64,000 bases of DNA from Paenibacillus sonchi (GTDB lineage Bacteria > Bacillota > Bacilli > Paenibacillales > Paenibacillaceae): NCBI RefSeq assembly GCF_016772475.1, contig NZ_CP068595.1, forward strand, positions 5,828,001 through 5,892,000, in the 5' to 3' direction. This document shows positions 1 to 7,852 of the stretch, in pieces. Below the pieces are notes generated by a model that was not told the origin of the DNA, ran no database searches, and saw nothing but the letters and a program-made list of their open reading frames with translations. Positions within the stretch are counted from its first letter, which is position 1. The number at the start of each line of letters is the position of its first letter. The position numbers and the translations under genes are program-made.

Positions 1-636
1 GAATGGAAATACCTCAAAGAGCATCTGCTGCAGGATGCAGCCGATTCAGCCTCCAGCCATGACTTTGGCAAAGATGTCATTCCAACGATGCTGGATGGCA
101 ACGAAGATTTGTTCGCCTACCGTTTCAACGGGTATTGGCGGGATGTAGGTACGGTTGGCAGTCTGTGGGAAGCGCATATGGATCTGCTGCACGAAGGCAA
201 CGGCTTCAAGCTCGACAACTCCCGCTGGCCGATGTACAGCCGGGCCCGCCGGACAAAGCCGGTTGTGCATAAACCGCGCATACAACTGCCTTCTGCCGAC
301 AGCCTTGTGAATGATTCCTGCCTGCTGGAGGGCAGCCTGAACCGTTCGGTCGTCTTCGGCGGGGTTGAAGTCGGCAAGCTGAGTCTGGTGAAACAGAGTG
401 TCATTATGCCCGGGGTAAGAATCGGACGGGGTGTGCTGATTGAGAATGCCATTATTGGCGAGGGGGCTGTCATTAAGGATGGAGCCGTGATCAAGGGCAG
501 TCCGGACAACATTGTAGTTGTTGGCCCGCATGAGATCGTTGCCGCCAAACCGGTCATTAAGACCCAGCCTTCCCGTCTGTTGCAGGAGGTCTATGAGAAA
601 ACCGGACGCCTGCGTGCGGAGGGGCTTCCTTCTTAA
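1..636 (+). CDS. glgC: Glucose-1-phosphate adenylyltransferase, C-terminal part
   Basis: The reading frame is open from base 1, so the gene starts outside the window; about 211 C-terminal residues are present. GlgC makes ADP-glucose from ATP and glucose-1-phosphate, the committed step of bacterial glycogen synthesis. Visible hallmarks are the DFGKDVIP segment, the following [10 protein letters not shown] segment of the nucleotidyltransferase core, and a C-terminal left-handed beta-helix of hexapeptide-like repeats ([29 protein letters not shown]). A hairpin follows closely and no glgD or glgA is seen downstream; the next unit is an insertion sequence. The GlgC assignment is firm; a GlgD-like regulatory subunit is less likely because the core motifs are intact. 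Confidence 0.93.
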   Translation, partial: EWKYLKEHLLQDAADSASSHDFGKDVIPTMLDGNEDLFAYRFNGYWRDVGTVGSLWEAHMDLLHEGNGFKLDNSRWPMYSRARRTKPVVHKPRIQLPSADSLVNDSCLLEGSLNRSVVFGGVEVGKLSLVKQSVIMPGVRIGRGVLIENAIIGEGAVIKDGAVIKGSPDNIVVVGPHEIVAAKPVIKTQPSRLLQEVYEKTGRLRAEGLPS

Positions 637-657
637 AGGAAGCTTGTAAGGAACAAA

Positions 658-702
658 ACGGCTGTGCTGCCCACCACGGGACAGCGCAGCCGTCTTGGTT
701 TT
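658..702 (+). terminator. Hairpin terminator after glgC
   Basis: A GGCTGTGCTG / CAGCGCAGCC stem (one wobble position) with a 10-base loop lies 20 bases after the glgC stop codon and is followed by a modest T-rich stretch. It fits an intrinsic terminator ending the glycogen transcript before the insertion sequence. Confidence 0.6.
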
Positions 703-750
703 AGCATTACCTGGAGAACGACCTCCGGTGAACCCTACGGCAACTCTTTA

Positions 751-772
751 AGTGGAAAAAGGTACACTAATT
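751..772 (+). repeat. Dispersed 22-bp repeat, copy 1
   Basis: The unit beginning agtggaaaaaggtacacta recurs exactly at 2224-2245. Inverted, diverged copies lie at 2281-2302 and 2333-2354. The insertion sequence at 794-2206 separates the first copy from the rest; without it the two direct copies would start about 52 bp apart. Function unknown. Confidence 0.7.
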
Positions 773-862
773 TGCCGGTGTACATTATCCTTGGGTAGCG
801 TCAAGAAGTTTGTGTAAGAAGCGTAGAGTATCTTCTCGAGTATTCGTTTTAGGTGGTAGGGG

Positions 863-900
863 TGTTCTTGGGGGTGGGGGTTCCCCCACCCCCAAGAACA
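863..900. other. Perfect G-rich 18-bp stem hairpin inside the IS
   Basis: An 18-bp arm (tgttcttgggggtggggg, 863-880) is followed after two bases by its exact reverse complement (883-900). It lies just past the transposase stop codon, between the gene and the left end. There is no T-tract on either side, so it is not a standard intrinsic terminator. It could block read-through by structure, or the G-run could form a quadruplex; neither can be decided here. Confidence 0.8.
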
Positions 901-911
901 AGAGAAATGGG

Positions 912-2102
912 CTACTTTTCCTGCAATTCCTGGGCAGGATATCGTGCCTCAAACATCTCATTCAGTTTCTTCTTTACCTCTAGATCCCCAAAACCGCGAA
1001 TCACTCGTTCGGCAAAGCGCTCGTTATACTCCACAACATCCAGATAAACAATCTTCTCTGCCGCATCCATATTGGTGAGGCTGTTCATGGGTTTGAGGCG
1101 CTTCCGAATTTCCTTATTCATTCGTTCAATGGGATTGGACGTGTAGATGGCTTCCTTAATGAGCGCTGGATACTTGTAGAACGTCAGTAAGGTCGCTAAT
1201 TGCTCTTCCCATGACTGCATCTCTTTCGGGTAGAGCTTGCCCCATTTGGCCTTCACGGTATCGAATGCAGCCCGGGCCACATCCTCATCGGCTGAGGTGT
1301 AGATCGTCTTTAGATCTTCAATGACTTCGGTTTTGTGCTGCACCCGTATTTTGGGAAAGGTCGACCGAATCTTGTGAACCACACAGTGCTGTACGTCTGC
1401 CTTCGGATACGTTTCGCGGAACGCTCCATCCAGGCCGGGGAGTCCGTCAAACACGCCGAGCAAGACTTCCTGCGCTCCGCGGTCGTAAAGATCCTTCAGG
1501 ACCTCCCGCCAGCCATTGGCGCTTTCTTGGCCCCCCACATAAAACCCGAGGATTTGTCGGTGGCCTTCTTCGTCAATGCCCATCGCGAAATAAACCACTT
1601 CTCCGCCGACGGTGCCACGTTTGAGTTTGACGTATAATCCGTCCAGATAGATGACGGAATAACGCTTTTGCAGAGGGCGCTTCTGCCACTGGTGAATGTC
1701 TTCGAGGACGGTTGCCGTAATGTTGCTGACCGTCGTGGGAGAATAGTGACTGCCGAACATACTTTCAATGAACCGGGCCACATCCCGTGTCCCCATTCCG
1801 CTTTTGTACATCTGAATGACGGCCTCTTCTAACGAACCGTCCCGCCGTTGGTAGGGCTCAAACAGTTGCGTCTGGAACAGAGCCTGACGGTCACGAGGAA
1901 CCTTAAGATTCTCCACATTTCCGTATTTCGTGTGCAGATTGCGCGGGTAATATCCATTGCGACTGTTGCTTGGACCGGACTCTTCCGTAGCCATGAATTC
2001 TTGGATTTCTGCTCGCATGATGGACTCTAAGTTCTCTTTCACAAATTGAGTAACAAGATTTTCAAATAGATTATTCAGCATATTTTCGGGTACAATAGTC
2101 AT
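912..2102 (-). CDS. IS256-family (mutator-type) transposase
   Basis: A full-length 396-residue transposase that cuts and joins the ends of its own element. The catalytic triad is visible: Asp in IYLDGLYVK, Asp in GVFDGLPGL, and Glu in NPIERMNKEIRKR, plus the family's conserved Cys/His segment QHCVVHKIRS after the second Asp. The N-terminal part (to about residue 70) carries the usual ESIMRAEI and SRNGYYPR segments. Start ATG is preceded by AAAGGAAC. Length matches the family norm of about 390-400, with no frameshift or stop, so the enzyme should be functional. Confidence 0.95.
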   Translation of the reverse strand: MTIVPENMLNNLFENLVTQFVKENLESIMRAEIQEFMATEESGPSNSRNGYYPRNLHTKYGNVENLKVPRDRQALFQTQLFEPYQRRDGSLEEAVIQMYKSGMGTRDVARFIESMFGSHYSPTTVSNITATVLEDIHQWQKRPLQKRYSVIYLDGLYVKLKRGTVGGEVVYFAMGIDEEGHRQILGFYVGGQESANGWREVLKDLYDRGAQEVLLGVFDGLPGLDGAFRETYPKADVQHCVVHKIRSTFPKIRVQHKTEVIEDLKTIYTSADEDVARAAFDTVKAKWGKLYPKEMQSWEEQLATLLTFYKYPALIKEAIYTSNPIERMNKEIRKRLKPMNSLTNMDAAEKIVYLDVVEYNERFAERVIRGFGDLEVKKKLNEMFEARYPAQELQEK

Positions 2103-2223
2103 TGAGTAGGGTTCCTTTCTTGGTGGTGTCGTAATCCCGAGAATACCCTACTTTTTTGTTGCCTACTAGGCCCCAAATCTTGGTACACAACTTATTTTAC
2201 GCCATCTATCCTTGGGCAGATGA

Positions 2224-2302
2224 AGTGGAAAAAGGTACACTAATTCAGCTCTTTTCCCCATTATTCAAGAAAAGTGGCTCAATTAAGTTTACTTTTTCCA
2301 CT
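2224..2302. repeat. Inverted-repeat mini-element (repeat copies 2 and 3)
   Basis: Copy 2 of the 22-bp unit (2224-2245) faces an inverted, slightly diverged copy (2281-2302), enclosing about 35 bp. A further inverted copy (2333-2354, agttggaaaaagggaactt on the opposite strand) runs into the next hairpin. The 2103-2478 interval has no supported gene; it holds the IS right end, these repeats and two hairpins. The short reading frames in it have no ribosome binding site or recognisable protein features. Confidence 0.65.
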
Positions 2303-2346
2303 TCAATCTCAGGATTTCTTAATTTTCGGAAAAATAAGTTCCCTTT

Positions 2347-2401
2347 TTCCAACTAGCACCTGCGGAGAAGCCGGTAGGCAAGTGCTAGTTGGAATTTTTT
2401 C
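2347..2401 (+). terminator. Strong hairpin with T-tract
   Basis: A perfect 13-bp stem (ttccaactagcac, 2347-2359, with its complement 2382-2394) is followed by six T residues. It has intrinsic-terminator form on the plus strand and overlaps the last repeat copy. No plus-strand gene lies directly upstream, so it may be part of the repeat element or end read-through from the IS region. Confidence 0.65.
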
Positions 2402-2434
2402 GCTTCTCCCAAAACATATAAATTATCTTTCAAT

Positions 2435-2478
2435 AAAGGGATGCGTCGCTGTTATTGACAGTGCGCATCCCTTTTTCT
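2435..2478 (-). terminator. Terminator after the acetyltransferase gene
   Basis: An 11-bp stem (aaagggatgcg with cgcatcccttt) begins immediately after the stop codon of the minus-strand acetyltransferase. The stem is A/T-flanked on both sides, so it could act bidirectionally. Confidence 0.65.
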
Positions 2479-3579
2479 CTAGGCCTTTCTGGCCCGCCAT
2501 TCTCTGTCCAATATACTCAGTTGTATACAATCGATATAGTTCTCCCCGAACAACGCCGCTTCACGTTGAATGCCTTCGCGGATAAATCCTGCCCGCTCAT
2601 AGCACTTCAATGCAGCCTGGTTAAAGCTGAAGGCACCCAGAGACAGCCGGTGCAGCCGCAGTCCATCGAATGCGATCCGCAGCAGCTCCTGTATCATTCG
2701 CTGGCCAATCCCCCGCCCTTGCTGTGCAGGGTCAACAATCACGCGGCTGATTCTGGCCGAGCCGTTCGCTCTGTCAATCGCTGACAGGCTGATATGCCCC
2801 ACAACCTGATGTTCTTCCCCTTCAACCGCACAATAGATCAGCTTGTCAGATTCCGCCGGATGATTGGCACCTTCCAAATAATTTGTAAGCTGCTTATGGT
2901 CCAGCGGATAGGTGAAGGAAGGGCCGGCCCACTGTTTGAGAAAGTCCGCCGATAGGCTCCAGCGCTGCAAATGCCCGAAATCCAAAGCATCCATATAGCG
3001 GAGACGCATAGAATGACCACTGGCAGAACCATACTCATAGAGATTCACCAACCGCCCTTCACCCACATCGCGTGTCCCCATATATCGAAAACCCATACTT
3101 TGATAATAGCGGTTAAGCTTCACATTATGAGCTGCCGTATCCAGCCTCAATCCTTTACGGCCAAGCTCCCGCGCTTTGAGAACGGCAAAGCCAATCATCT
3201 GCCGCCCCAGTCCGCCGCCGCGGTGTGTTTGGGCTACGGTAAGTCTGTGCAGATAGACATATGACTCGTCATTCTGTTCACCCCAATACTGAGCATCACT
3301 GAACTGTAGCGTGAACATCCCGGCAAGAGCATTTCCGTCAAGGGCCAGGTACACCTCCCGATCCGTGAAATAGCCTTGAATATCCTGTTCGACGAATTGA
3401 CCGGGTGTCCACTGCCGGATTCCTTTGCTCTCCATCCAGCCTGCTGCTTCACGCAGCAGCTTCAGCACATCCTCTGCCCATTCAAAACTGCCCTTATGGA
3501 TCCTATAACCGTGTTGTAGAGCAGGGAAATGCTCCGGTCTTTGTTCTTCCTCTCCCATCCTTTCATCCCCTACCCTCAC
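2479..3579 (-). CDS. Tandem-domain GNAT N-acetyltransferase
   Basis: A 366-residue protein with two acetyl-CoA-dependent acyltransferase domains. Domain 1 (about residues 25-185) has the acetyl-CoA loop THRGGGLGRQMIGFA and the YYQSMGFRYMG C-terminal strand. Domain 2 (about 190-355) is RimJ/RimL-like, with QQGRGIGQRMIQELL and NQAALKCYERAGFIREG. Substrate cannot be told. The listed start is GTG; an ATG 21 bases downstream with AGGGG upstream is an equally good start (3558). It is the last gene of the ABC/lipoprotein/two-component cluster, 17 bp after the kinase gene, and is followed directly by a hairpin. Confidence 0.85.
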   Translation of the reverse strand: MRVGDERMGEEEQRPEHFPALQHGYRIHKGSFEWAEDVLKLLREAAGWMESKGIRQWTPGQFVEQDIQGYFTDREVYLALDGNALAGMFTLQFSDAQYWGEQNDESYVYLHRLTVAQTHRGGGLGRQMIGFAVLKARELGRKGLRLDTAAHNVKLNRYYQSMGFRYMGTRDVGEGRLVNLYEYGSASGHSMRLRYMDALDFGHLQRWSLSADFLKQWAGPSFTYPLDHKQLTNYLEGANHPAESDKLIYCAVEGEEHQVVGHISLSAIDRANGSARISRVIVDPAQQGRGIGQRMIQELLRIAFDGLRLHRLSLGAFSFNQAALKCYERAGFIREGIQREAALFGENYIDCIQLSILDREWRARKA

Positions 3580-3596
3580 TTTATTCCTGACCAGAG

Positions 3597-5023
3597 CTAG
3601 AGCAGATTCTCTGCCTGCGGAGCCTCCGGCGGAAGCTCTTCCGTCATCGGCAAGATTACGGTCACCTGCGTCCCCTTGCCAAGCTCACTGTCCATTTCCA
3701 GCTTGCCCCCGTGAAGCTCGACAATTTGCTGCGAGATCGCAAGCCCCAAACCTGTTCCCCCATTCAGGGCATCCACCTGAAAGAAGCGGTCGCGTACTCT
3801 GCCGAGATGGGCCTCACTGATGCCTATCCCGCTGTCCCGCACAACGACCGCCAATTCACTGCCTGCCAGCCGGTGTGCAGACAGGACGATGCTTGAATCC
3901 TCGGGAGAAAATTTCACAGCGTTGTCCACCAGATTAAGGAACACTTGCTTCAACCGGTTGGCATCGCCCTTGATAAAGAACGTCTCGTCACATTCCAACA
4001 GCAAATGAATCCGTTTTTTCTCTGCTTTGGCCCAGATATTCAGAATGGTCTCCTGCAGCAGCACTTTGATATCCACACGTCCCATGGACAGCTTCATTTC
4101 ATTCTGCTGCAGTTTGGAGAAATCGAGTATTTCCTCCACCAGCCCGATCAGCCGGTCACTTTCCTTGGAGATGATCCCCATGCCCAGCTTGGTTTCCTCC
4201 GGATCATATCCCCCGGAAACGAGCGTTTCGCTCCAGCCCTTGATGCTGGTAAGCGGGGTCCGCAGCTCATGCGAGATGGAGGAAATGAAATCATCCTTGA
4301 TCTGGTTGCTGCGGATAATCTCATCTGCCATATAATTCAGCGTCGAAGCCAGATCACCGATTTCGTAGCGATAATCGCCTTTGATGCGGGTAGTGAATTT
4401 GCCCTTCGCCATCTGCGCGGAGACAGCGGTGATATTCTTCAGCGGTTTGACAATAGAATTCGCCAGACCGAAGCTGAACAAAACGACAATCGCCATAACC
4501 GCTGAGCCAATCCCAATGGATACCAGCGTCAGGTTCAGCAGATCACTGTCGATTCTTTCCATCGAGGTAACGTAACGGATAACGTATGTCTCGCGCCCGT
4601 TGATATGCACCAGCTTGGAGACGGCCATTACGCTTTCGTTCGTCCCCGGCTGGCGGCCTACCCAGCGGCCGACACTTCCCCCACCGCTTCTGGAACATCA
4701 CTGGTCGTAATGGTGCGGTCGGGCTGAAATCCGGTGGAACTGATCAGCATATTCCCATCCTGCGTCAGCACCTGCAGTTCCGTATAGTCCATTTCGAAGA
4801 AATCGAGCAGCTTTTGCAGTTGATTGGGTGAGCGCTCTCCAGAAATCTCATATTTCAGGAAATCCTCTGCCGTCCCGATATGCGTTGTGATTTTACTGTA
4901 GACACTGTCGTAATAATACGTCCGGATCGCCAGCAGGAATATAACCTCAACGAGGAGAAGCGCCACAAAGACGACAAAAATATAGTGCAATACAATCTGT
5001 CTGCGCATCCCCTTCTTGATCAT
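3597..5023 (-). pseudogene. HAMP-domain sensor histidine kinase, frameshifted
   Basis: Two adjacent frames together form one membrane sensor kinase of about 475 residues. The N-terminal frame has a transmembrane helix (about 10-33) and an extracytoplasmic sensor region. The second frame has another helix, HAMP, the phospho-acceptor box SSISHELRTPLTSIKGW, N-box NLVDNAVKFS, and ATP lids RDSGIGIS and GGTGLGLAIS. The frames join at a run of five G (plus-strand C at 4678-4682); one extra G would restore continuous sequence through GRWVGRQPGTNESV. The start ATG overlaps the stop of the response regulator (ATGA), so the two are translationally coupled. A sequencing error is as likely as a real mutation. 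Confidence 0.85.
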
Positions 5024-5718
5024 TGTCCTTGGCCTTTCCACTTATAGCCGTGGCCCCACACGGTCTGAAGATATTCCGGCTCCGACGGATTATTTTCGAT
5101 TTTTTGCCGCAGCCGGCGGATGTTAACATCCACTATTTTGGGATCGCCCATATATTCCTTGCCCCAGACATGATCAAGCAATGAATCACGGCTGAGCGGG
5201 GTATTCTCCATCTCCAGGAAATATTGCACCAGTGAAAATTCAGTCGGGGTCAGCTCAATCGCCTCTCCGCTGCGTTTGAACTGCTTGGAAATCAGGTCGA
5301 GCGTAAACGGCCCGGATTGAAAAGAAACCTTGGCTGACTGCTCGCGGTGCACATTGACCCGGCGGAGCAGGGATTGGATGCGGGCAATCAGCTCTGTAGG
5401 GCTGAACGGTTTGCTTACATGGTCATCCGCTCCTACTGAAAGTGCATAGACTTTGTCCTGCTCCTGGACCTTTGCGGTCAGAAAAATAATCCCCAGCCGC
5501 TCATTGGTCTCTCTGATTCGTCTGCATACCTCAAATCCGTCGATCCCCGGCACCATTACATCCAGCAGTGCGATGTCAATATCGGGCACCGTTGTCAGCT
5601 TGTGGAGCGCCTCATTCCCATCTGCGGCCTCCAGCACCTCAAACCCGTTGCGCTTGAGGTTAATCACAATAAAACTCCGGATGGATTCTTCATCCTCCAG
5701 GATTAGTACTTTACTCAT
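5020..5718 (-). CDS. OmpR-family response regulator
   Basis: A 232-residue DNA-binding regulator. Receiver domain residues 1-120 have the acidic pocket EDEE, phospho-acceptor Asp in ALLDVMVPGIDGF and conserved Lys in VSKPFSP; a winged-helix domain follows with LTPTEFSLVQYFL and VDVNIRRLRQKIE. The chosen ATG (5718) has GGAAGG seven bases upstream; the frame stays open further upstream but lies in the lipoprotein gene. It overlaps the preceding lipoprotein gene by 8 bp and the following kinase by 4 bp, so the cognate sensor is the adjacent kinase. Target genes are unknown, though the co-transcribed ABC ATPase and lipoprotein are candidates. Confidence 0.92.
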   Translation of the reverse strand: MSKVLILEDEESIRSFIVINLKRNGFEVLEAADGNEALHKLTTVPDIDIALLDVMVPGIDGFEVCRRIRETNERLGIIFLTAKVQEQDKVYALSVGADDHVSKPFSPTELIARIQSLLRRVNVHREQSAKVSFQSGPFTLDLISKQFKRSGEAIELTPTEFSLVQYFLEMENTPLSRDSLLDHVWGKEYMGDPKIVDVNIRRLRQKIENNPSEPEYLQTVWGHGYKWKGQGQ

Positions 5719-7000
5719 CGATTCCCTTCCTTTCAATAGGCGAGGTAATTTTATTGCTGTCTCCCCCGCTTGTATTCTGCTCCAGTTCTCCCCGGTAGCC
5801 GATAATTTTGTCCAAATCGCTTCCGAGCATCTCCCAGCCTTCGTTTTTCTCCCGGTCCCATTCCGCAGGAGTAAAGAAAGAAACCTCAGCAACCGTCTCT
5901 CCGGTGTCCAGCATGATGAATCTTAAATATTTATCCTGGACAGACTTGGTGTCAACCGTCACCTTCTCATACCATTTCGGTAAAATGTTAAGGGTGAACC
6001 GGTCCGACGGGTCCTGGTACAGCTGAGCGGAGAAGGTAAGTCCGTTCTTGCCATCCCATTTATAATATGAATTAAAATACGGAATGGTCTGCGGATCGAA
6101 GTATTCCCAGCCCTTGGGAGGCTCAAGCAGACCGATCTCCAAAATGCCGTCCCCGTCGATGTCTTCACTGACAATCTTACGCTCTTTGAAGGTTCTGGCG
6201 TCCCCCGGAACAACCACACGCAGCTTGTTGTTCTCCATCACCACCATGGTTGAATAGGCCGAATGGGAATCAATCGCGGCATCCAATATGATACCTTCTT
6301 TATGTTCGGCTACTTTTCCTGAGACAATATTGTAATAATTATTAAAATACGGATCCAGATCATCAAGTTCATCCAGAACCTTGAACCCGTCGCTGTACTG
6401 ATAGGTTGCAATCGTGGCAAATTCATTGCGTTTGAAATTTACAACGGTAATATCTTGAATTCCATCTTCGTTCAAATCGTCCAGTAAATATTTGGTGTAC
6501 GGCTGCGTCAGCATTTCCTCCAGAACCCCGCCTGAATAGCTGTACACCACCATGCCTTTTTCTTCACCGCGCGAGTAGCCTGCAATGATATCCAGCTTGC
6601 CGTCACCGGTAACATCCTGAATATTCACAGAGTCCAGCCCGGTTCCGTTGCCGTCAAACACCAGCTTCTTCACCCAGGCTTTATCGTGCTTCTCCAGGAT
6701 CATGCCGTGAATCTGCACCGTTTCATTCTTCGTCAGATAGAAAACAAGTGTCTCCATGGTGCCGTCCTTGTCCAGATCCTCTGTAAAAATGGCGCTGTCA
6801 TCATTATTGGCCGGACGAATCAGCGTGGAGCCGGCAGGCTTCAGCGTATTGATCGCTGTCTTCAATGACGCCTTATCGGCGGACAGCTGCGGCGCCCTCA
6901 TCTTCGAAACAGGATCGCTGATGAAGGTGCAGCCCGACAGCACAGACAGTGACAATGACACCGCCGCCAGGCGCTTCAGAACTTGTCTATTCAACTTCAT
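5711..7000 (-). CDS. Lipoprotein with FG-GAP/VCBS-like Asp-rich repeats
   Basis: About 429 residues with a classical lipoprotein signal (MKLNRQVLKRLAAVSLSLSV then lipobox LSGC), so it should be anchored on the outer face of the membrane. The mature part has at least four calcium-loop-like repeats: DLDKDGTME, DVTGDGKLD, DLNEDGIQD and DIDGDGILE, the pattern of integrin-type FG-GAP/VCBS propeller blades. The ATG at 7000 follows GGGAAAGAG and gives a standard signal peptide; an upstream ATG (7033) overlaps the ABC gene stop as TAATG and cannot be excluded. Placed between an ABC ATPase and a two-component system, it could be a sensory or accessory subunit, but its ligand is unknown. Confidence 0.82.
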   Translation of the reverse strand: MKLNRQVLKRLAAVSLSLSVLSGCTFISDPVSKMRAPQLSADKASLKTAINTLKPAGSTLIRPANNDDSAIFTEDLDKDGTMETLVFYLTKNETVQIHGMILEKHDKAWVKKLVFDGNGTGLDSVNIQDVTGDGKLDIIAGYSRGEEKGMVVYSYSGGVLEEMLTQPYTKYLLDDLNEDGIQDITVVNFKRNEFATIATYQYSDGFKVLDELDDLDPYFNNYYNIVSGKVAEHKEGIILDAAIDSHSAYSTMVVMENNKLRVVVPGDARTFKERKIVSEDIDGDGILEIGLLEPPKGWEYFDPQTIPYFNSYYKWDGKNGLTFSAQLYQDPSDRFTLNILPKWYEKVTVDTKSVQDKYLRFIMLDTGETVAEVSFFTPAEWDREKNEGWEMLGSDLDKIIGYRGELEQNTSGGDSNKITSPIERKGIDE

Positions 7001-7032
7001 CACTCTTTCCCGGTTGCCTTCAGTTCGGTTCA

Positions 7033-7757
7033 TTACAGCCTGGCGCGCTCCTGCGAGGTCAGTCTGCGGCCCTTCACATCATGTTTGATTCTTCCGTCTT
7101 CGAGCACCCAGATCCGGGTCGCATAACGCTCCGCCAGCTCGACCGGGATCACGGTAATCACCGTAAGCCCGGTTTCCTTGCACAGTTTGCGCAGGGTCTC
7201 CAGCACATTCTCCGCTGTTTTGGGATCAAGGCCGGTGACCGGCTCATCTGCCAGTATAACCTTGGCGCCATGCACTAATGCGCGGGCAATGGCCACACGC
7301 TGGCGTTCTCCCCGCTGAGCTGGCTGGTCTTCAGCTTAGCCTTGTCGAGCAGACCGAGCAAATCCAGCTGGTCCATGGCGCCCATGTAATCATCCGACCG
7401 CACCATGCCGGTCACCATCCGCCACAGCGGAGTCTGCGATGACTGGCCAATCAGCACGTTCTTAAGCGCCGTCCGGTTCGGATTCAGCTCCGCATTCTGT
7501 TCCAGGTATGCCCATTCGCGGCTGATCTTGCGTTTGCCGGCAAAGGCGCTTTTCATAATATCCATTCCATCTACCCTGAAGTTGCCCCGGTCCCATTTCT
7601 CCTTAAGCGCCAGGCAGCGCAGCAGCGTCGACTTGCCGCTTCCGCTCGCTCCGAGCAGCACTACCAGTTCACCTTCTTCTAATTGAAAGCCAATATCCTG
7701 CAGCACCGGAATTTTGTCTTCCCCGACTGCTTTGGCCAAATGTTCAACTGTGATCAT
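7033..7757 (-). pseudogene. ABC transporter ATP-binding protein (PhnC-like), frameshifted
   Basis: Two overlapping frames reconstitute one ABC ATPase of about 241 residues. The N-terminal frame holds Walker A (GASGSGKSTLL) and reaches the signature as QLSGE; the second continues as RQRVAIARALVHG, then Walker B ILADEPVTGLDP and a deviant switch region VITVIPVELAERYATRIW. In a normal member the switch histidine would sit near VIPVE; none is seen there. The break is at a run of four G (plus-strand C at 7310-7313); one more G gives the expected LSGGERQRVA. It is first in the operon with lipoprotein, regulator and kinase, and no permease gene is present. Sequencing error is likely. Confidence 0.85.
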
Positions 7758-7792
7758 TGTTCAGCCTCTCCCTGTCTTCATCTCTACTCTAC

Positions 7793-7821
7793 TCTATAGT
7801 GTACTCTGAAAGCGGGATCAA
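7793..7821 (-). promoter_or_regulatory. SigmaA-type promoter of the ABC/lipoprotein/two-component operon
   Basis: On the minus strand TTGATC (7816-7821) and TATAGA (7793-7798) are separated by 17 bp, about 35 bp before the ABC gene start. Confidence 0.55.
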
Positions 7822-7852
7822 ATTCCATGCGAGCACTCGTTCTTATCTTACC

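Larger units (their letters stand above)
794..2206 (-). mobile_element. IS256-family insertion sequence, complete
   Basis: A 1413-bp element with one transposase gene on the minus strand. Imperfect terminal inverted repeats of about 28 bp (794-821 and 2179-2206, 19 of 28 matching) share the cores GCGT and TTGTGTA. It is flanked by the direct repeat tatccttg at 786-793 and 2207-2214, an 8-bp target duplication as expected for the IS256 family. Subterminal sequences also resemble each other (gtagagta near 823 and its counterpart near 2146-2153). Complete ends, an intact transposase and a perfect target duplication indicate a recent, possibly still mobile, insertion. Confidence 0.9.

Noticed and set aside
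2156..2585. Short plus-strand frames after the IS
   Set aside because: They run through repeats and a terminator hairpin and lack ribosome sites.
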